Positions 55,452-64,000 of a stretch of DNA of 64,000 bases are shown in pieces. Source of the DNA: Blautia parvula (lineage in GTDB: Bacteria > Bacillota > Clostridia > Lachnospirales > Lachnospiraceae); NCBI RefSeq assembly GCF_020215665.1, contig NZ_CP084061.1:5361001-5425000 (forward strand), written 5' to 3'. Position 1 is the first letter of the stretch; every line of letters starts with the position of its first letter. The translations under genes were made by a program, and so were the position numbers. The notes under the pieces were generated by a model that was given only the letters and a program-made list of their open reading frames with translations, did not search any database and had not been told where the DNA came from.

Positions 55452-56702
55452 ATGCTTGACAGCGTAAAAATAGGAGGTTTTATTTCAGGAAAAAGAAGAG
55501 AACTGGGAATGACGCAGCAGCAGCTTGCAGACAGGCTGAATATTTCTTTTCAGGCCGTATCCAAATGGGAAAAGGGCAGTACATTTCCCAATGTGGAGCT
55601 GCTGCCGGAGCTTTCCGCGGTCATGGAGGTGACGGTGGATGAACTGCTTTCGGGCTGTGAGAAGGACGGGGAGGAATTGTCCTACAGTAAAGCAGGAGTG
55701 GATATTGCCTACACAGACACGATCAAAAAGGAGATGGCAAAGCACCTGGAGACAGGAGATAAAAGGGTTCTGAACGGACTCGGGCCGTTTGCTTCTCTCT
55801 ACGATATTTCTTTTCCGGAGATAAAGAACCCTGTGCTGGTTCTGAAGTCAGAGGAGCCGGGGTCAAAACAGAAGCTTGCCATGGAGTATGGCTACACGGA
55901 CTCCATCTGCCATGATATGATAAATCATCTGGTCAATGACATTGCTGTCATGGGGGCAAAACCGCTTGCCGTGCTGGATACGATCGTGTGCGGAAACGCG
56001 GAGAAAGACACCATCAGTGCTCTGGTCAAAGGGGTATCGGATGCCTGCCGGGAGAATGAATGTTCCCTGGTGGGAGGGGAGACAAGCGTACAGCCTGCCG
56101 TGGTGGAAAAGGGGGTATATGTGCTCACCTCCAGCATTGCCGGCATAGTGGAGAAGGACAGGATCATTGACGGCTCCGTCATGGAAGAGGGGGACACGGT
56201 GCTGGCCCTTGCATCTAACGGGCTGCACACCAACGGCTATTCCCTTGTCCGTATGCTCATGGACCGGATGCCGGAGATCAAACTGGAAAAGGTGGAGGGT
56301 ATGACATTTATAGAACAGATCATGAAGCCCCACACGCCTTACTATAAAGCGCTGAAAGGCATAATGGGAAACAGCGGTGTTCACGGCATGGCCCATATTA
56401 CAGGAGGCGGAATAGAAGGGAACCTGTGCCGGGTGATTCCGGACGGCTTAAGCGCTGTGATAGAGCTTGACAGGATAAAGACACTGCCTGTCTTCCGCTT
56501 TATCAGACAGTGCGGAAATATCAGTGACAGGGAAATGCTCTCCACGTTCAACTGTGGTGTGGGATTTATACTGGTGGTGCAGCGGGAGGCAGCAGACCGG
56601 ATAGAAGCGCATCTGAGCAGATATTATGACTGTTACGAAATCGGCTGTATTCGGGCCGAAAAGCAGAAGATCATAATGGAAAATAAGATAAACTGGCAGT
56701 GA
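55452..56702 (+). CDS. XRE HTH domain fused to PurM-like AIR synthase domain
   Basis: 416 residues. Residues about 8-62 are an XRE HTH (MTQQQLADRLNISFQAVSKWE). From about 75 to 410 it follows phosphoribosylformylglycinamidine cyclo-ligase: SYSKAGVDI, VNDIAVMGAKPLAVLD, GGETSVQPAV, NGLHTNGYSLVR, HITGGGIEGNL, FNCGVGF. The ATP-site loop DGVGTK of PurM reads EEPGSK, so activity may be altered. It starts at ATG 55452 after GAGGAGG with no sign of a frameshift joining two genes. It may be a purine-intermediate-sensing regulator or a bifunctional enzyme; no other pur genes are nearby. Confidence 0.85.
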   Translation: MLDSVKIGGFISGKRRELGMTQQQLADRLNISFQAVSKWEKGSTFPNVELLPELSAVMEVTVDELLSGCEKDGEELSYSKAGVDIAYTDTIKKEMAKHLETGDKRVLNGLGPFASLYDISFPEIKNPVLVLKSEEPGSKQKLAMEYGYTDSICHDMINHLVNDIAVMGAKPLAVLDTIVCGNAEKDTISALVKGVSDACRENECSLVGGETSVQPAVVEKGVYVLTSSIAGIVEKDRIIDGSVMEEGDTVLALASNGLHTNGYSLVRMLMDRMPEIKLEKVEGMTFIEQIMKPHTPYYKALKGIMGNSGVHGMAHITGGGIEGNLCRVIPDGLSAVIELDRIKTLPVFRFIRQCGNISDREMLSTFNCGVGFILVVQREAADRIEAHLSRYYDCYEIGCIRAEKQKIIMENKINWQ

Positions 56703-56708
56703 CAATAC

Positions 56709-56756
56709 AAGGCGGACGGTATCTTCCGAAGGGGTTAGGAAGGCCGTCCGCCTTTT
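56709..56756. terminator. Bidirectional terminator
   Basis: AAGGCGGACGG (56709-56719) pairs perfectly with 56744-56754, followed by TT. It separates the convergent PurM-fusion and SDR genes. Confidence 0.85.
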
Positions 56757-56778
56757 CAAATGGTAAGAGTATGTCATT

Positions 56779-57780
56779 TTAAAACAGAATACCGTGGCTT
56801 TTCTTTTTCATCCAGGCAATTGTATCTGCAATAGTCTGGAACAGATCTCTTGGCTTAAAACCCAGCTCAGCAGTGGCTTTTGTGTGGTCAAACCGGTCAT
56901 TGCTCTGCAGGGTATACAGGGAATAGCGGGTGTACAGAGGACGGTGTTTTTTTATGCGGCAGATTCCCCCAATGAGAGGCGCCGCCATCTTTGCCATCCA
57001 CATGGGTAGAACCGGCAGGCGTCTGCCGCCGCTCTGCATTTTTACCATTTTCAGAACATCTTTTATCTCATAATGGCGGTTTGAGAGAATATAGCATTCA
57101 CCTTTCCGTCCGCGCTCTAAGGCAGCCAGACAGCCGGAAGCCACATCGCGGACATCTACAAAATCATAGCCGCCGTTTACACAGGCCGGAAGACGTCCCT
57201 CTATATAATCAGTTACCATCTGTACCAGGTGATTGCCCGAGGTGTCAAAGGGACCTAAAATTCCTGAAGGATGGACAACCACAGCGTCAAGTCCCTTTGG
57301 CACAGCTTCCAGTACCGCTCTGGTTGCCTCCGCTTTAGTCTTGGCATAGGCGCCGACCACCAGGTCAGGGGAGAATTTGGTTGTCTCATGCAGGACTTTC
57401 AGTTTATTCTGCTCCGGGATCGCATGTACGGAGCTTACATAGAGAAGCCTTTTTACCTTGTACTGCAGACACATGGCAATTATGTTTTTCGTTCCGTTTA
57501 CATTGACGTCGTATAACTCCGGGGTCACATCCTCAGCGATAGAGATCATGCCGGCAGCGTGTATGACGGCCAGACTGCTGTGTCCGGTATTTTCAAAGAA
57601 GGGTCTTAAGCTTTCCGGTTTCCGTATGTCTCCGTGGAAATACCGGACACCGCGGATATCCGGCTCTGCTTTTCCGGGGAGAAGCAGTCCTCTTACAGGA
57701 AGATTTTGTTTTTTCAGCAGACGAACAATGGTGCTGCCCAGGTGGCCGTCTGCTCCCGTAACAAGATATAGTGTTTTCAT
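56779..57780 (-). CDS. NAD-dependent epimerase/dehydratase (extended SDR)
   Basis: 333 residues from ATG 57780, which has AAAGGAG upstream; an earlier in-frame ATG adds eight residues without a site. Rossmann motif TGADGHLGSTI, VIHAAG, and a catalytic region with YVSSVHAIPE and YAKTKAEATR (Tyr-x3-Lys). It probably oxidises or epimerises a sugar or steroid-like alcohol. Divergent from a TetR regulator. Confidence 0.83.
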   Translation of the reverse strand: MKTLYLVTGADGHLGSTIVRLLKKQNLPVRGLLLPGKAEPDIRGVRYFHGDIRKPESLRPFFENTGHSSLAVIHAAGMISIAEDVTPELYDVNVNGTKNIIAMCLQYKVKRLLYVSSVHAIPEQNKLKVLHETTKFSPDLVVGAYAKTKAEATRAVLEAVPKGLDAVVVHPSGILGPFDTSGNHLVQMVTDYIEGRLPACVNGGYDFVDVRDVASGCLAALERGRKGECYILSNRHYEIKDVLKMVKMQSGGRRLPVLPMWMAKMAAPLIGGICRIKKHRPLYTRYSLYTLQSNDRFDHTKATAELGFKPRDLFQTIADTIAWMKKKSHGILF

Positions 57781-57975
57781 AAGGAAACATCTCCTTTTTG
57801 ACACAAATATTTGATGCGCATTCCGGGGTCGGAATATAAACTCAGTTGATTCTCTTTCTATTATTTATTATAATGAGAGTATAACAGGAAAACAATCGGC
57901 AGATTTGAGCCATTTGGATGGTTTTTGAACAGTTCAGGCAAAAAGTGTCGGGCATTTGAGAAAGGAGGCCGTCCT

Positions 57976-58554
57976 ATGGGAAAATCAGGCGACCAGAGAA
58001 CCAGAATGACAAAACAGCTTATCAGAAAAGCATTTATGGAACTGCTTCGCGAAAAACCCATACACAGCATCTCCATAAGAGAGCTGTGCGGTCTTGCAGG
58101 TATCAACAGAGGGACTTTCTATGCACATTATAAAGACATTTACGACTTGCTGGAACAGATAGAGGAGGAGATGACCAGGGATATTGAAAGAGCGCTGGAG
58201 CCCCTCCTGTCAGTGGAGAACAGGGAATTGACTCCGCTGAAGATCACCACGGAGATATTCCGGTGTCTGAAGGAAAACGCGGATCTCTGTACCGTGACGC
58301 TGGGTGATTACGGGGATAAAAACTTTGCTGTACGGCTTCTGAGCCTCGGACGGGAAAAATGTGTGGAAGCGTACTCCCGGTTCTTTGCCATGGCGTCTCC
58401 GAAGGAAATAGAATATTTCTATGCGTTTGCCAGTGCGGGATGCATTGGCCTTTTGGAAGAGTGGCTGAGAGAGGGCATGGTGACAGGGGCGGAGGAGATT
58501 GCGGCCATGGCTGAGGATATGATGATGTATGGGGTCGGGTGTTTGAAAAAGTAG
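57976..58554 (+). CDS. TetR family transcriptional regulator
   Basis: 192 residues. HTH at about 12-58 (TKQLIRKAFMELLREKPIHS; LAGINRGTFYAHYKD), followed by a helical ligand domain of the type seen in Clostridial TetR_C_33 proteins. ATG 57976 follows AAAGGAGG. It is divergent from the SDR gene and probably regulates it. Confidence 0.85.
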   Translation: MGKSGDQRTRMTKQLIRKAFMELLREKPIHSISIRELCGLAGINRGTFYAHYKDIYDLLEQIEEEMTRDIERALEPLLSVENRELTPLKITTEIFRCLKENADLCTVTLGDYGDKNFAVRLLSLGREKCVEAYSRFFAMASPKEIEYFYAFASAGCIGLLEEWLREGMVTGAEEIAAMAEDMMMYGVGCLKK

Positions 58555-58567
58555 AGAAATACATGGG

Positions 58568-58597
58568 AGAGATTGTACATGGTGCAGTCTCTTTTTT
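58568..58597 (+). terminator. Terminator after TetR gene
   Basis: AGAGATTG pairs with CAGTCTCT with one mismatch, followed by six T. Confidence 0.7.
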
Positions 58598-58624
58598 GTA
58601 TGTATTACAGTACAATTTTACAAC

Positions 58625-58657
58625 TGTCTTGTCAGATGTAAAGGAAAGTTGTATAAT
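58625..58657 (+). promoter_or_regulatory. nadA promoter with candidate NiaR dyad
   Basis: TTGTCA (58629-58634), 17-base spacer, TATAAT (58652-58657). The -35 box is part of a short dyad TGTCTTGTCA (58625-58634), a candidate site for the NiaR repressor encoded downstream; the match to the NiaR consensus was not tested. Confidence 0.65.
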
Positions 58658-58690
58658 GTTAAAAATTCGTAAAATCGAGGAGGAGAAACC

Positions 58691-59599
58691 GTGGATTCCA
58701 TTTATCGGGAAATCGAGGAACTGAAGAAAGAAAAGGATGCAGTGATTCTTGCCCACTACTATGTGCCGGGTGAGGTGCAGGCATGTGCGGATTATATTGG
58801 AGATTCTTTTTATCTGAGCAAGATTGCCACAAAGCTGGAAGCCAGTACCCTGGTCTTTGCGGGGGTAACTTTCATGGGAGAGAGTGCAAAAATCCTGAAC
58901 CCTGAAAAAACCGTACTCATGCCGGACACCACAGCGGATTGTCCTATGGCCCATATGGCGGCTGCCGGTAAGATCGAAAAAATGAGAGAAGAGTATGAGG
59001 ACCTGGCAGTTGTCTGCTATATCAATTCCAGTGCCGCACTGAAGACATACGCAGACGTATGTGTGACTTCCTCAAACGCGGTTGAGATAGTAAGGAAACT
59101 TCCGAATAAGAATATCTTTTTTATTCCGGATGAAAACCTGGGCAGCTATGTGGCGAAACAGGTCCCGGAGAAAAATGTGATTCTCAATGACGGTTACTGT
59201 TATGTACATAAAGAAGTAAATAAAGAGCAGGTGGAAGAAATAAAACGCTGCCATCCAGGTGTGGAGTTTCTGGTGCATCCGGAGTGCACAAAGGAAGTAC
59301 TGGAGCTTGCTGATTATGTGGGCAGCACATCAGGCATCATTGATCATGCCACAAAAAGTGATAAAAAAGAATTTATTATCGGAACAGAAAACGGTGTGCT
59401 GTACGAACTGCAGCAGAAAAATCCGGACAAAAAATTCTATACACTGCCCGGCGGACAGACCTGTACATCCATGAAAAAGATAACCCTGGAAAAGGTGCGC
59501 GACTGTCTGAAATACAATAAAGGAGAGGTAAGTGTGGATGACAGCCTCCGCAGAAAGGCCAATGTGCCTCTGAACCGGATGCTCGAGACCGCAAAGTAG
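58691..59599 (+). CDS. nadA: Quinolinate synthase
   Basis: 302 residues, short-form NadA. It condenses iminoaspartate with dihydroxyacetone phosphate to quinolinate using a [4Fe-4S] cluster. Key segments: ILAHYYVPGEVQ, FMGESAKILNP, CYINSSAALKTYAD, HPECTKEV, PGGQTCTSMKK with the cluster cysteines. Starts at GTG 58691 after GAGGAGGAG. First gene of nadABC. Confidence 0.96.
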   Translation: MDSIYREIEELKKEKDAVILAHYYVPGEVQACADYIGDSFYLSKIATKLEASTLVFAGVTFMGESAKILNPEKTVLMPDTTADCPMAHMAAAGKIEKMREEYEDLAVVCYINSSAALKTYADVCVTSSNAVEIVRKLPNKNIFFIPDENLGSYVAKQVPEKNVILNDGYCYVHKEVNKEQVEEIKRCHPGVEFLVHPECTKEVLELADYVGSTSGIIDHATKSDKKEFIIGTENGVLYELQQKNPDKKFYTLPGGQTCTSMKKITLEKVRDCLKYNKGEVSVDDSLRRKANVPLNRMLETAK

Positions 59600-59660
59600 T
59601 GTAACCCGCACTGCCTTTGTGAAACGGCAGGCTGCGGATGGAAAGAAGGTTTAGGAGAAA

Positions 59661-60974
59661 ATGAAAAGAGAAAAAACAGATATCGTGATCGTGGGAACAG
59701 GTGTTGCGGGGCTTTTTGCAGCTCTTCACCTGCCTAGAGAGAAACAGGTTCTGATGCTGACAAAGGATGACCTGGAGAACAGTGATTCTTTTCTGGCTCA
59801 GGGAGGCATCTGTGTGCTGCGGGATGAAGAGGATTATGATGCATTCATGGAGGACACCCTGAAAGCCGGACACTATGAGAACAGGAAAGAATCCGTGGAT
59901 ATGATGATCCGTTCCTCCAGAGAAGTGATAGAGGAGCTGATCGCCTGTGGTGTGGATTTTAACCGCAGAGATGGGGAACTGGCTTATACCAGGGAAGGTG
60001 CCCATTCCAGGCCGAGAATCCTATTTCACAAAGATATCACAGGAAAAGAGATCACAAGCAGGCTGCTGGAAACAGTCCAGAAACTTCCCAATGTAAAAAT
60101 TTTGACAAGGACAACCATGATTGATATACTGGAGGAGAATAACCGGTGTTACGGTATTGTGGCACGCCGGGAGGACGGCAGTACATTTGGAATCACAGCC
60201 CGGGATACAATCTGGGCCTGCGGCGGAATCGGCGGGCTTTATGAGCATTCCACCAATTTTCCTCATCTGACAGGAGATGCCCTTGCTATTGCGCTGAAGC
60301 ACGGCGTTGAGCTGGAGCATCCGGATTACGTACAGATTCACCCTACAACCTTATATTCCAAGAAACCGGGCCGCAGATTCCTTATATCGGAGTCCGTGCG
60401 CGGGGAGGGTGCGAAATTATACAATGCCAATATGGAGCGTTTTGCCAATGAGGTGCTTCCCCGGGATATTCTTGCAGACGCCATCCACAGGCAGATGGAG
60501 ATAGACCACAAACCCTATGTGTGGCTGGATATGCGCCCCCTTGGGGAGGAAGAGATCATGTCTCATTTCCCCAATATTTTTGAGCGATGTCTGGAGGAAG
60601 GGTATGATGTGAGAAAGGAATGTATTCCTGTTGTGCCTGCCCAGCATTATTTTATGGGCGGTGTAAAAGTGGATCTGGACAGCAGGACTACAATGGAAAA
60701 TCTTTACGCGGCAGGAGAGACAAGCTGCAACGGCGTTCACGGCGCAAACCGCCTGGCAAGTAATTCCCTGCTGGAGAGTCTGGTGTTTGCAAAGCGTGCG
60801 GCTTTGCGGATCTCAGAGCGTGAGCAGCAGGAGAATGGAGAAATATGCCGGGAAAAGGCAGCCATGCTTCTGACGAAAGCGGAGAGAGAAGGCTTTCCGA
60901 GGCAGGAAGAGCTTCAGAGGATGTACGGAGAGAGCGTTTTGAAAGAAATCGAAAGGGTGAAAAAAGCGGTATGA
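59661..60974 (+). CDS. nadB: L-aspartate oxidase
   Basis: 437 residues, shorter than the about 530 of E. coli and B. subtilis NadB because most of the C-terminal helical domain is missing, as is common in Clostridia. FAD site GTGVAGLFAAL, QGGICVLRDEED, active-site HFMGG-like HYFMGGVKVD, and HGANRLASNSLLE. It oxidises aspartate to iminoaspartate for NadA; in anaerobes the acceptor is likely fumarate. Confidence 0.94.
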   Translation: MKREKTDIVIVGTGVAGLFAALHLPREKQVLMLTKDDLENSDSFLAQGGICVLRDEEDYDAFMEDTLKAGHYENRKESVDMMIRSSREVIEELIACGVDFNRRDGELAYTREGAHSRPRILFHKDITGKEITSRLLETVQKLPNVKILTRTTMIDILEENNRCYGIVARREDGSTFGITARDTIWACGGIGGLYEHSTNFPHLTGDALAIALKHGVELEHPDYVQIHPTTLYSKKPGRRFLISESVRGEGAKLYNANMERFANEVLPRDILADAIHRQMEIDHKPYVWLDMRPLGEEEIMSHFPNIFERCLEEGYDVRKECIPVVPAQHYFMGGVKVDLDSRTTMENLYAAGETSCNGVHGANRLASNSLLESLVFAKRAALRISEREQQENGEICREKAAMLLTKAEREGFPRQEELQRMYGESVLKEIERVKKAV

Positions 60975-61828
60975 ATCAGATTACAATGAAATTAAATGCA
61001 GACCATTTGATCATGCAGGCTCTGCAGGAAGATATAACCAGTGAGGATATTACCACCAATGCGGTAATGCGCGGGGCATGCCCCGGCGAGGTGCAGCTGA
61101 TCTGTAAGCAGGATGGTGTGATAGCCGGACTTGATGTTTTTAAAAGAGTCTTTGAGCTTCTGGATGAAAAGACAGAGGTGGAGTTTTATGTAAATGACGG
61201 TGACCGGGTGAAAAACGGTCAGCTTATGGCAACGCTTCACGGAGATATCCGGGTACTTCTCTCCGGTGAGCGTGTTGCTTTGAACTATCTGCAGAGAATG
61301 AGCGGGATCGCCAGCTATACAAGGCAGATCGCGGATCTGCTTGCAGGCAGCAAGACAAAACTTCTGGATACCAGAAAGACAACGCCGAATATGCGTGTTT
61401 TTGAGAAATACGCAGTAAAAGTGGGCGGCGGATATAATCACAGATATAATCTGTCGGATGGTATTTTATTAAAAGACAATCATATAGGGGCAGCAGGAAG
61501 TGTGACAAAGGCTGTGGAAATGGCAAAAGAATATGCACCTTTTGTGCGTAAGATTGAAATAGAAGCAGAAAATCTTGATATGGTGAAGGAGGCCGTGGAA
61601 GCAGGGGCTGATATCATCATGCTGGACAATATGACACCGGAGATGATGAAGGAGGCCATCCGAATCATTGACGGAAGGGCTGAGACGGAGTGTTCCGGCA
61701 ATGTGACCAGGGAGAATGTGGAAAGGCTTGTATCTATCGGCGTGGATTATATTTCCAGCGGGGCGCTGACGCATTCCTCACCGATTCTTGATATTTCCCT
61801 GAAAAATCTGCATCCCGTGTCCTGTTAG
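60971..61828 (+). CDS. nadC: Nicotinate-nucleotide pyrophosphorylase (quinolinate PRTase)
   Basis: 285 residues. Overlaps the nadB stop (ATGA). LLDTRKTTPNMR, KVGGGYNHRYNLSDGILLKDNH and IEIEAEN with the DNM segment identify NadC. It converts quinolinate and PRPP to nicotinate mononucleotide. An upstream in-frame start within nadB is rejected. Confidence 0.96.
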   Translation: MNQITMKLNADHLIMQALQEDITSEDITTNAVMRGACPGEVQLICKQDGVIAGLDVFKRVFELLDEKTEVEFYVNDGDRVKNGQLMATLHGDIRVLLSGERVALNYLQRMSGIASYTRQIADLLAGSKTKLLDTRKTTPNMRVFEKYAVKVGGGYNHRYNLSDGILLKDNHIGAAGSVTKAVEMAKEYAPFVRKIEIEAENLDMVKEAVEAGADIIMLDNMTPEMMKEAIRIIDGRAETECSGNVTRENVERLVSIGVDYISSGALTHSSPILDISLKNLHPVSC

Positions 61829-61905
61829 CGTCAGGTGCAGCGGGCCGGCTTTGGGAGTATGAAAGGAAGCACCGCAAAAGGACAGCGAGAAAGGAATAAG
61901 TGAGG

Positions 61906-62430
61906 ATGAACGGCGAAAAACGCAGACAGGAAATTTTAGAATATATCAGGCGCAGCCCGGAACCTGTTTCCGGTACGAAGCTGGCACAGCGGTTCCAGGT
62001 CAGCCGCCAGGTGATTGTGCAGGATATTGCACTTTTGCGGGCGCAGAAACAGGATATTCTTTCCACGCACCGGGGGTATGTGTTTCATGCCCCGGTGTTT
62101 GCGAGCCGTGTGTTCTACGTGTGCCATAAGGACAGTGAGATTCTGGAGGAGCTGAATCTGATCGTTGACTGCGGAGGCAAAGTGGAGGACGTGTTCATAC
62201 GTCATGAGGTTTATGGACAGCTCAGGGCAGATCTGTCTGTTGATTCCAGAAAGAAGGCTGCTGAGTTTGTGAGAGGCATACAGGGAGGACAATCAAGTCC
62301 TCTGAAGAATATCACTTCGGGTTATCACTACCATACGGTTCTTGCAGACAGCGAGCAGACCCTGGATGAGATAGCGGAAGAGCTTTTTAAACGTGGTTTT
62401 CTGGCCGAGGCGGGAACCAAGATATCGTAA
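61906..62430 (+). CDS. niaR: NiaR-type niacin-responsive repressor
   Basis: 174 residues from ATG 61906 (a GTG at 61900 is an alternative). N-terminal HTH_11 (SGTKLAQRFQVSRQVIVQDI) and C-terminal 3H domain with its histidines (VFIRHEVYGQL, SGYHYHTVLA). NiaR represses NAD synthesis and niacin transport genes when niacin is bound. It is the fourth gene of the nad operon, suggesting autoregulation. Confidence 0.92.
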   Translation: MNGEKRRQEILEYIRRSPEPVSGTKLAQRFQVSRQVIVQDIALLRAQKQDILSTHRGYVFHAPVFASRVFYVCHKDSEILEELNLIVDCGGKVEDVFIRHEVYGQLRADLSVDSRKKAAEFVRGIQGGQSSPLKNITSGYHYHTVLADSEQTLDEIAEELFKRGFLAEAGTKIS

Positions 62431-62461
62431 CCGGAAATATCAGGAAAAGAGGCAGAGAGAA

Positions 62462-62965
62462 ATGCGGGAACAGCTGACAGAGAATGACGTAAAGAAAATC
62501 CAGGAGGAAATCGAATACCGGAAGCTGGTGGTCAGAAAAGAAGCCATAGAGGCTGTCAAGGAGGCCAGGGCACAGGGGGATCTGAGCGAAAACTTTGAGT
62601 ATTATGCGGCTAAGAAGGATAAGAACAAGAACGAGAGCCGTATCCGGTATCTGGAGAGAATGCTGAAGACTGCCGCCATTGTAAAAGATAATTCAAAGAG
62701 TGATGAAGTGGGAATCAACAATGTGGTAGAAATTTACTATGAAGAGGATGATGAGACCGAGACTTACAAGCTGGTAACGTCCATCCGAGGCAACTCTCTT
62801 GACAATAAGATCAGTATCGAATCTCCCCTTGGAAAGGCCATCCGCGGACACCGGGAGGGTGACCGGGTTATGGTGAAAGTAAATGATACGGTGAGTTATC
62901 CGGTTGTGATAAAAGCCATTGTAAAAACAACAGAAGATGAGGATGATCAGATCAGGAGTTTTTGA
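62462..62965 (+). CDS. greA: Transcription elongation factor GreA
   Basis: 167 residues. N-terminal coiled coil with GDLSENFEYYAAKKDKN (the acidic tip that stimulates RNA polymerase cleavage) and C-terminal FKBP-like domain (ESPLGKAIRGHREGDRV). ATG 62462 follows a purine-rich stretch rather than a strong AGGAGG. It follows niaR by 31 bases. The tip sequence is slightly diverged from E. coli GreA, but the family is clear. Confidence 0.93.
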   Translation: MREQLTENDVKKIQEEIEYRKLVVRKEAIEAVKEARAQGDLSENFEYYAAKKDKNKNESRIRYLERMLKTAAIVKDNSKSDEVGINNVVEIYYEEDDETETYKLVTSIRGNSLDNKISIESPLGKAIRGHREGDRVMVKVNDTVSYPVVIKAIVKTTEDEDDQIRSF

Positions 62966-62992
62966 GGACATGGAGACATGCCCTCTTTTTTT
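62964..62992 (+). terminator. Terminator of the nad-greA operon
   Basis: GAGGACATG pairs with CATGCCCTC around GAGA, followed by seven T. A second short AAAAAGG/CCTTTTT hairpin lies at 62997-63019. Confidence 0.85.
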
Positions 62993-63124
62993 GAATGAAA
63001 AAAGGGTTTAGTCCTTTTTCTGTAATGGGAAATGCTTTATAATGTTAGGTATGCAGATGTGTGTCCGGGAAAGGGCAGTCTGTGAGAGCATTTGCGGCAG
63101 ATTGGGAAAGAGAGGAATGTAAGT

Positions 63125-63943
63125 ATGAATCAGGCAGAAGAAAAATTATTCAGGTGTTTGGAAAGTGTGAAAAAGAGAACGGATTTTAAACCGGAGGTGG
63201 CTCTGGTACTGGGGTCCGGACTGGGGGATTATGCGGACGGAATCCGGATTGAGGATACTGTAGATTATAAGGATATTGAGGGATTTCCGACCTCCACTGT
63301 GGAAGGGCATAAGGGGCGGTTTGTATTTGGCTATGTGGAGAAGGTGCCTGTGGTGATCATGCAGGGGCGTGTCCATTATTATGAAGGATATCCCATGACA
63401 GATGTTGTGCTGCCGGTGAGGCTTATGGGACTTTTGGGAGCGAAAAAGCTGATTCTGACCAATGCGGCAGGAGGAGTAAACTTTGATTTTGATCCGGGAG
63501 ACTTTATGCTGATCCGGGATCATATCACCACCGCTGTGCCGAGTCCTTTGATTGGGCCGAATATGGATAAGCTGGGGCCCAGGTTCCCGGATATGAGTGA
63601 GGTTTACAGTGTAAGGATGCGTAATGTGGTGAAGGATGCGGCGGAAAAGCTGGGTATTACACTGAAAGAAGGCGTATATATGCAGTTTAGCGGACCGAAT
63701 TATGAGACACCCGCGGAGATTCGGATGTGCAGAGTGTGGGGCGCTGATGCGGCTGGTATGAGTACAGCCTGCGAGGCTATGGCTGCACGGCATATGGGAA
63801 TGGAAGTCTGCGGGATTTCCTGTATTACGAATCAGGCTGCAGGGATGGGTGAGAAGCTGGATCATAAGGAGGTGCAGGAGACGGCGGACAGGGTTTCGCG
63901 GGAGTTTGCGGGGTTGGTGACGGAGGTTATTGAGAGAGTTTAG
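63125..63943 (+). CDS. Purine nucleoside phosphorylase (PNP-I, trimeric type)
   Basis: 272 residues. LGSGLGDYAD, GRVHYYEGY, TNAAGGVN, MQFSGPNYETPAEI and TNQAAGMG match the low-molecular-mass PNP of inosine and guanosine. It cleaves purine nucleosides with phosphate for salvage. ATG 63125 with GAGGAATG upstream; an in-frame ATG at 63092 lacks a site. TATAAT at 63038-63043 is a probable -10 box. The last 57 bases of the window hold the start of the next region with no gene visible. Confidence 0.94.
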   Translation: MNQAEEKLFRCLESVKKRTDFKPEVALVLGSGLGDYADGIRIEDTVDYKDIEGFPTSTVEGHKGRFVFGYVEKVPVVIMQGRVHYYEGYPMTDVVLPVRLMGLLGAKKLILTNAAGGVNFDFDPGDFMLIRDHITTAVPSPLIGPNMDKLGPRFPDMSEVYSVRMRNVVKDAAEKLGITLKEGVYMQFSGPNYETPAEIRMCRVWGADAAGMSTACEAMAARHMGMEVCGISCITNQAAGMGEKLDHKEVQETADRVSREFAGLVTEVIERV

Positions 63944-64000
63944 CTGTAGAAGGATAAGAGGTGTGGCATAGGCGGACGGCGAAAGAGACGGCGCGGCAGG

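Overview
The window looks like a chromosomal segment of a gut Lachnospiraceae (Clostridia; Blautia-like is my best guess). The evidence is moderate GC, strong AGGAGG-type ribosome binding sites, consensus sigma-A promoters, a KTGD-type C-terminal sorting signal on a surface protein, and the family set seen (kdp, NiaR/nadABC, OPT plus PqqD, DUF1275, a TetM-like GTPase with a NYN tail). No species can be named from the sequence alone. No rRNA, tRNA, CRISPR array, intact IS or prophage was seen.

Layout. 1-2727: the 3' part of adenine deaminase, a flavodoxin-fold reductase and a uridine-kinase-like P-loop kinase. 2785-15926: a carbohydrate locus. Two repressors (LacI, ROK) on the minus strand diverge from a ten-gene plus-strand operon with a sugar ABC importer, two TIM-barrel isomerase/epimerase proteins, two zinc dehydrogenases, an RbsD mutarotase, a GH2 beta-mannosidase-like enzyme and a D-lyxose/mannose-isomerase-like cupin. 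A perfect 18-bp palindromic operator lies just after the promoter. 15990-22274: YitT, biotin synthase with a BirA-type operator over its -35 box, a rhodanese lipoprotein, an OPT transporter with a PqqD-like partner, and an AraC regulator. 22407-26576: a 1389-residue surface esterase. 26658-27640: rplM-rpsI. 27747-28943: an accessory patch with an orphan YgiT zinc finger, a 27-bp perfect inverted repeat, two IS3 OrfA remnants and an XRE membrane regulator. 29174-36128: kdp potassium pump operon with a foldback repeat near its start and a KdpD lacking its kinase domain.

36155-45180: MATE pump with divergent AraC regulator, XRE membrane protein, YkgJ-type protein, a TetM-like translation GTPase fused to a Rae1/YacP-type NYN nuclease domain whose ribosome binding site lies in a 17-bp perfect inverted repeat, a 30-residue membrane peptide, and a LysR/DUF1275 pair. 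45181-46308: gene-free, with seven 74-bp tandem repeats and three DnaA-box-like sites. 46309-48270: an unrecognised protein with a 15-bp/5-residue repeat tract. 48273-53117: two-component system and bacitracin/lantibiotic-type ABC exporter with 11-bp-phased direct repeats at its promoter. 53230-58554: phosphodiesterase, MATE, an XRE-PurM fusion, an SDR epimerase and a TetR regulator. 58691-63943: nadA-nadB-nadC-niaR-greA and purine nucleoside phosphorylase.

The least ordinary items are the TetM-like/Rae1 fusion with its occluded start, the XRE-PurM fusion, the 74-bp array next to the repeat-bearing unknown protein, the surface esterase with a repeat tract inserted in a dead esterase domain, and the foldback element present in two lengths.
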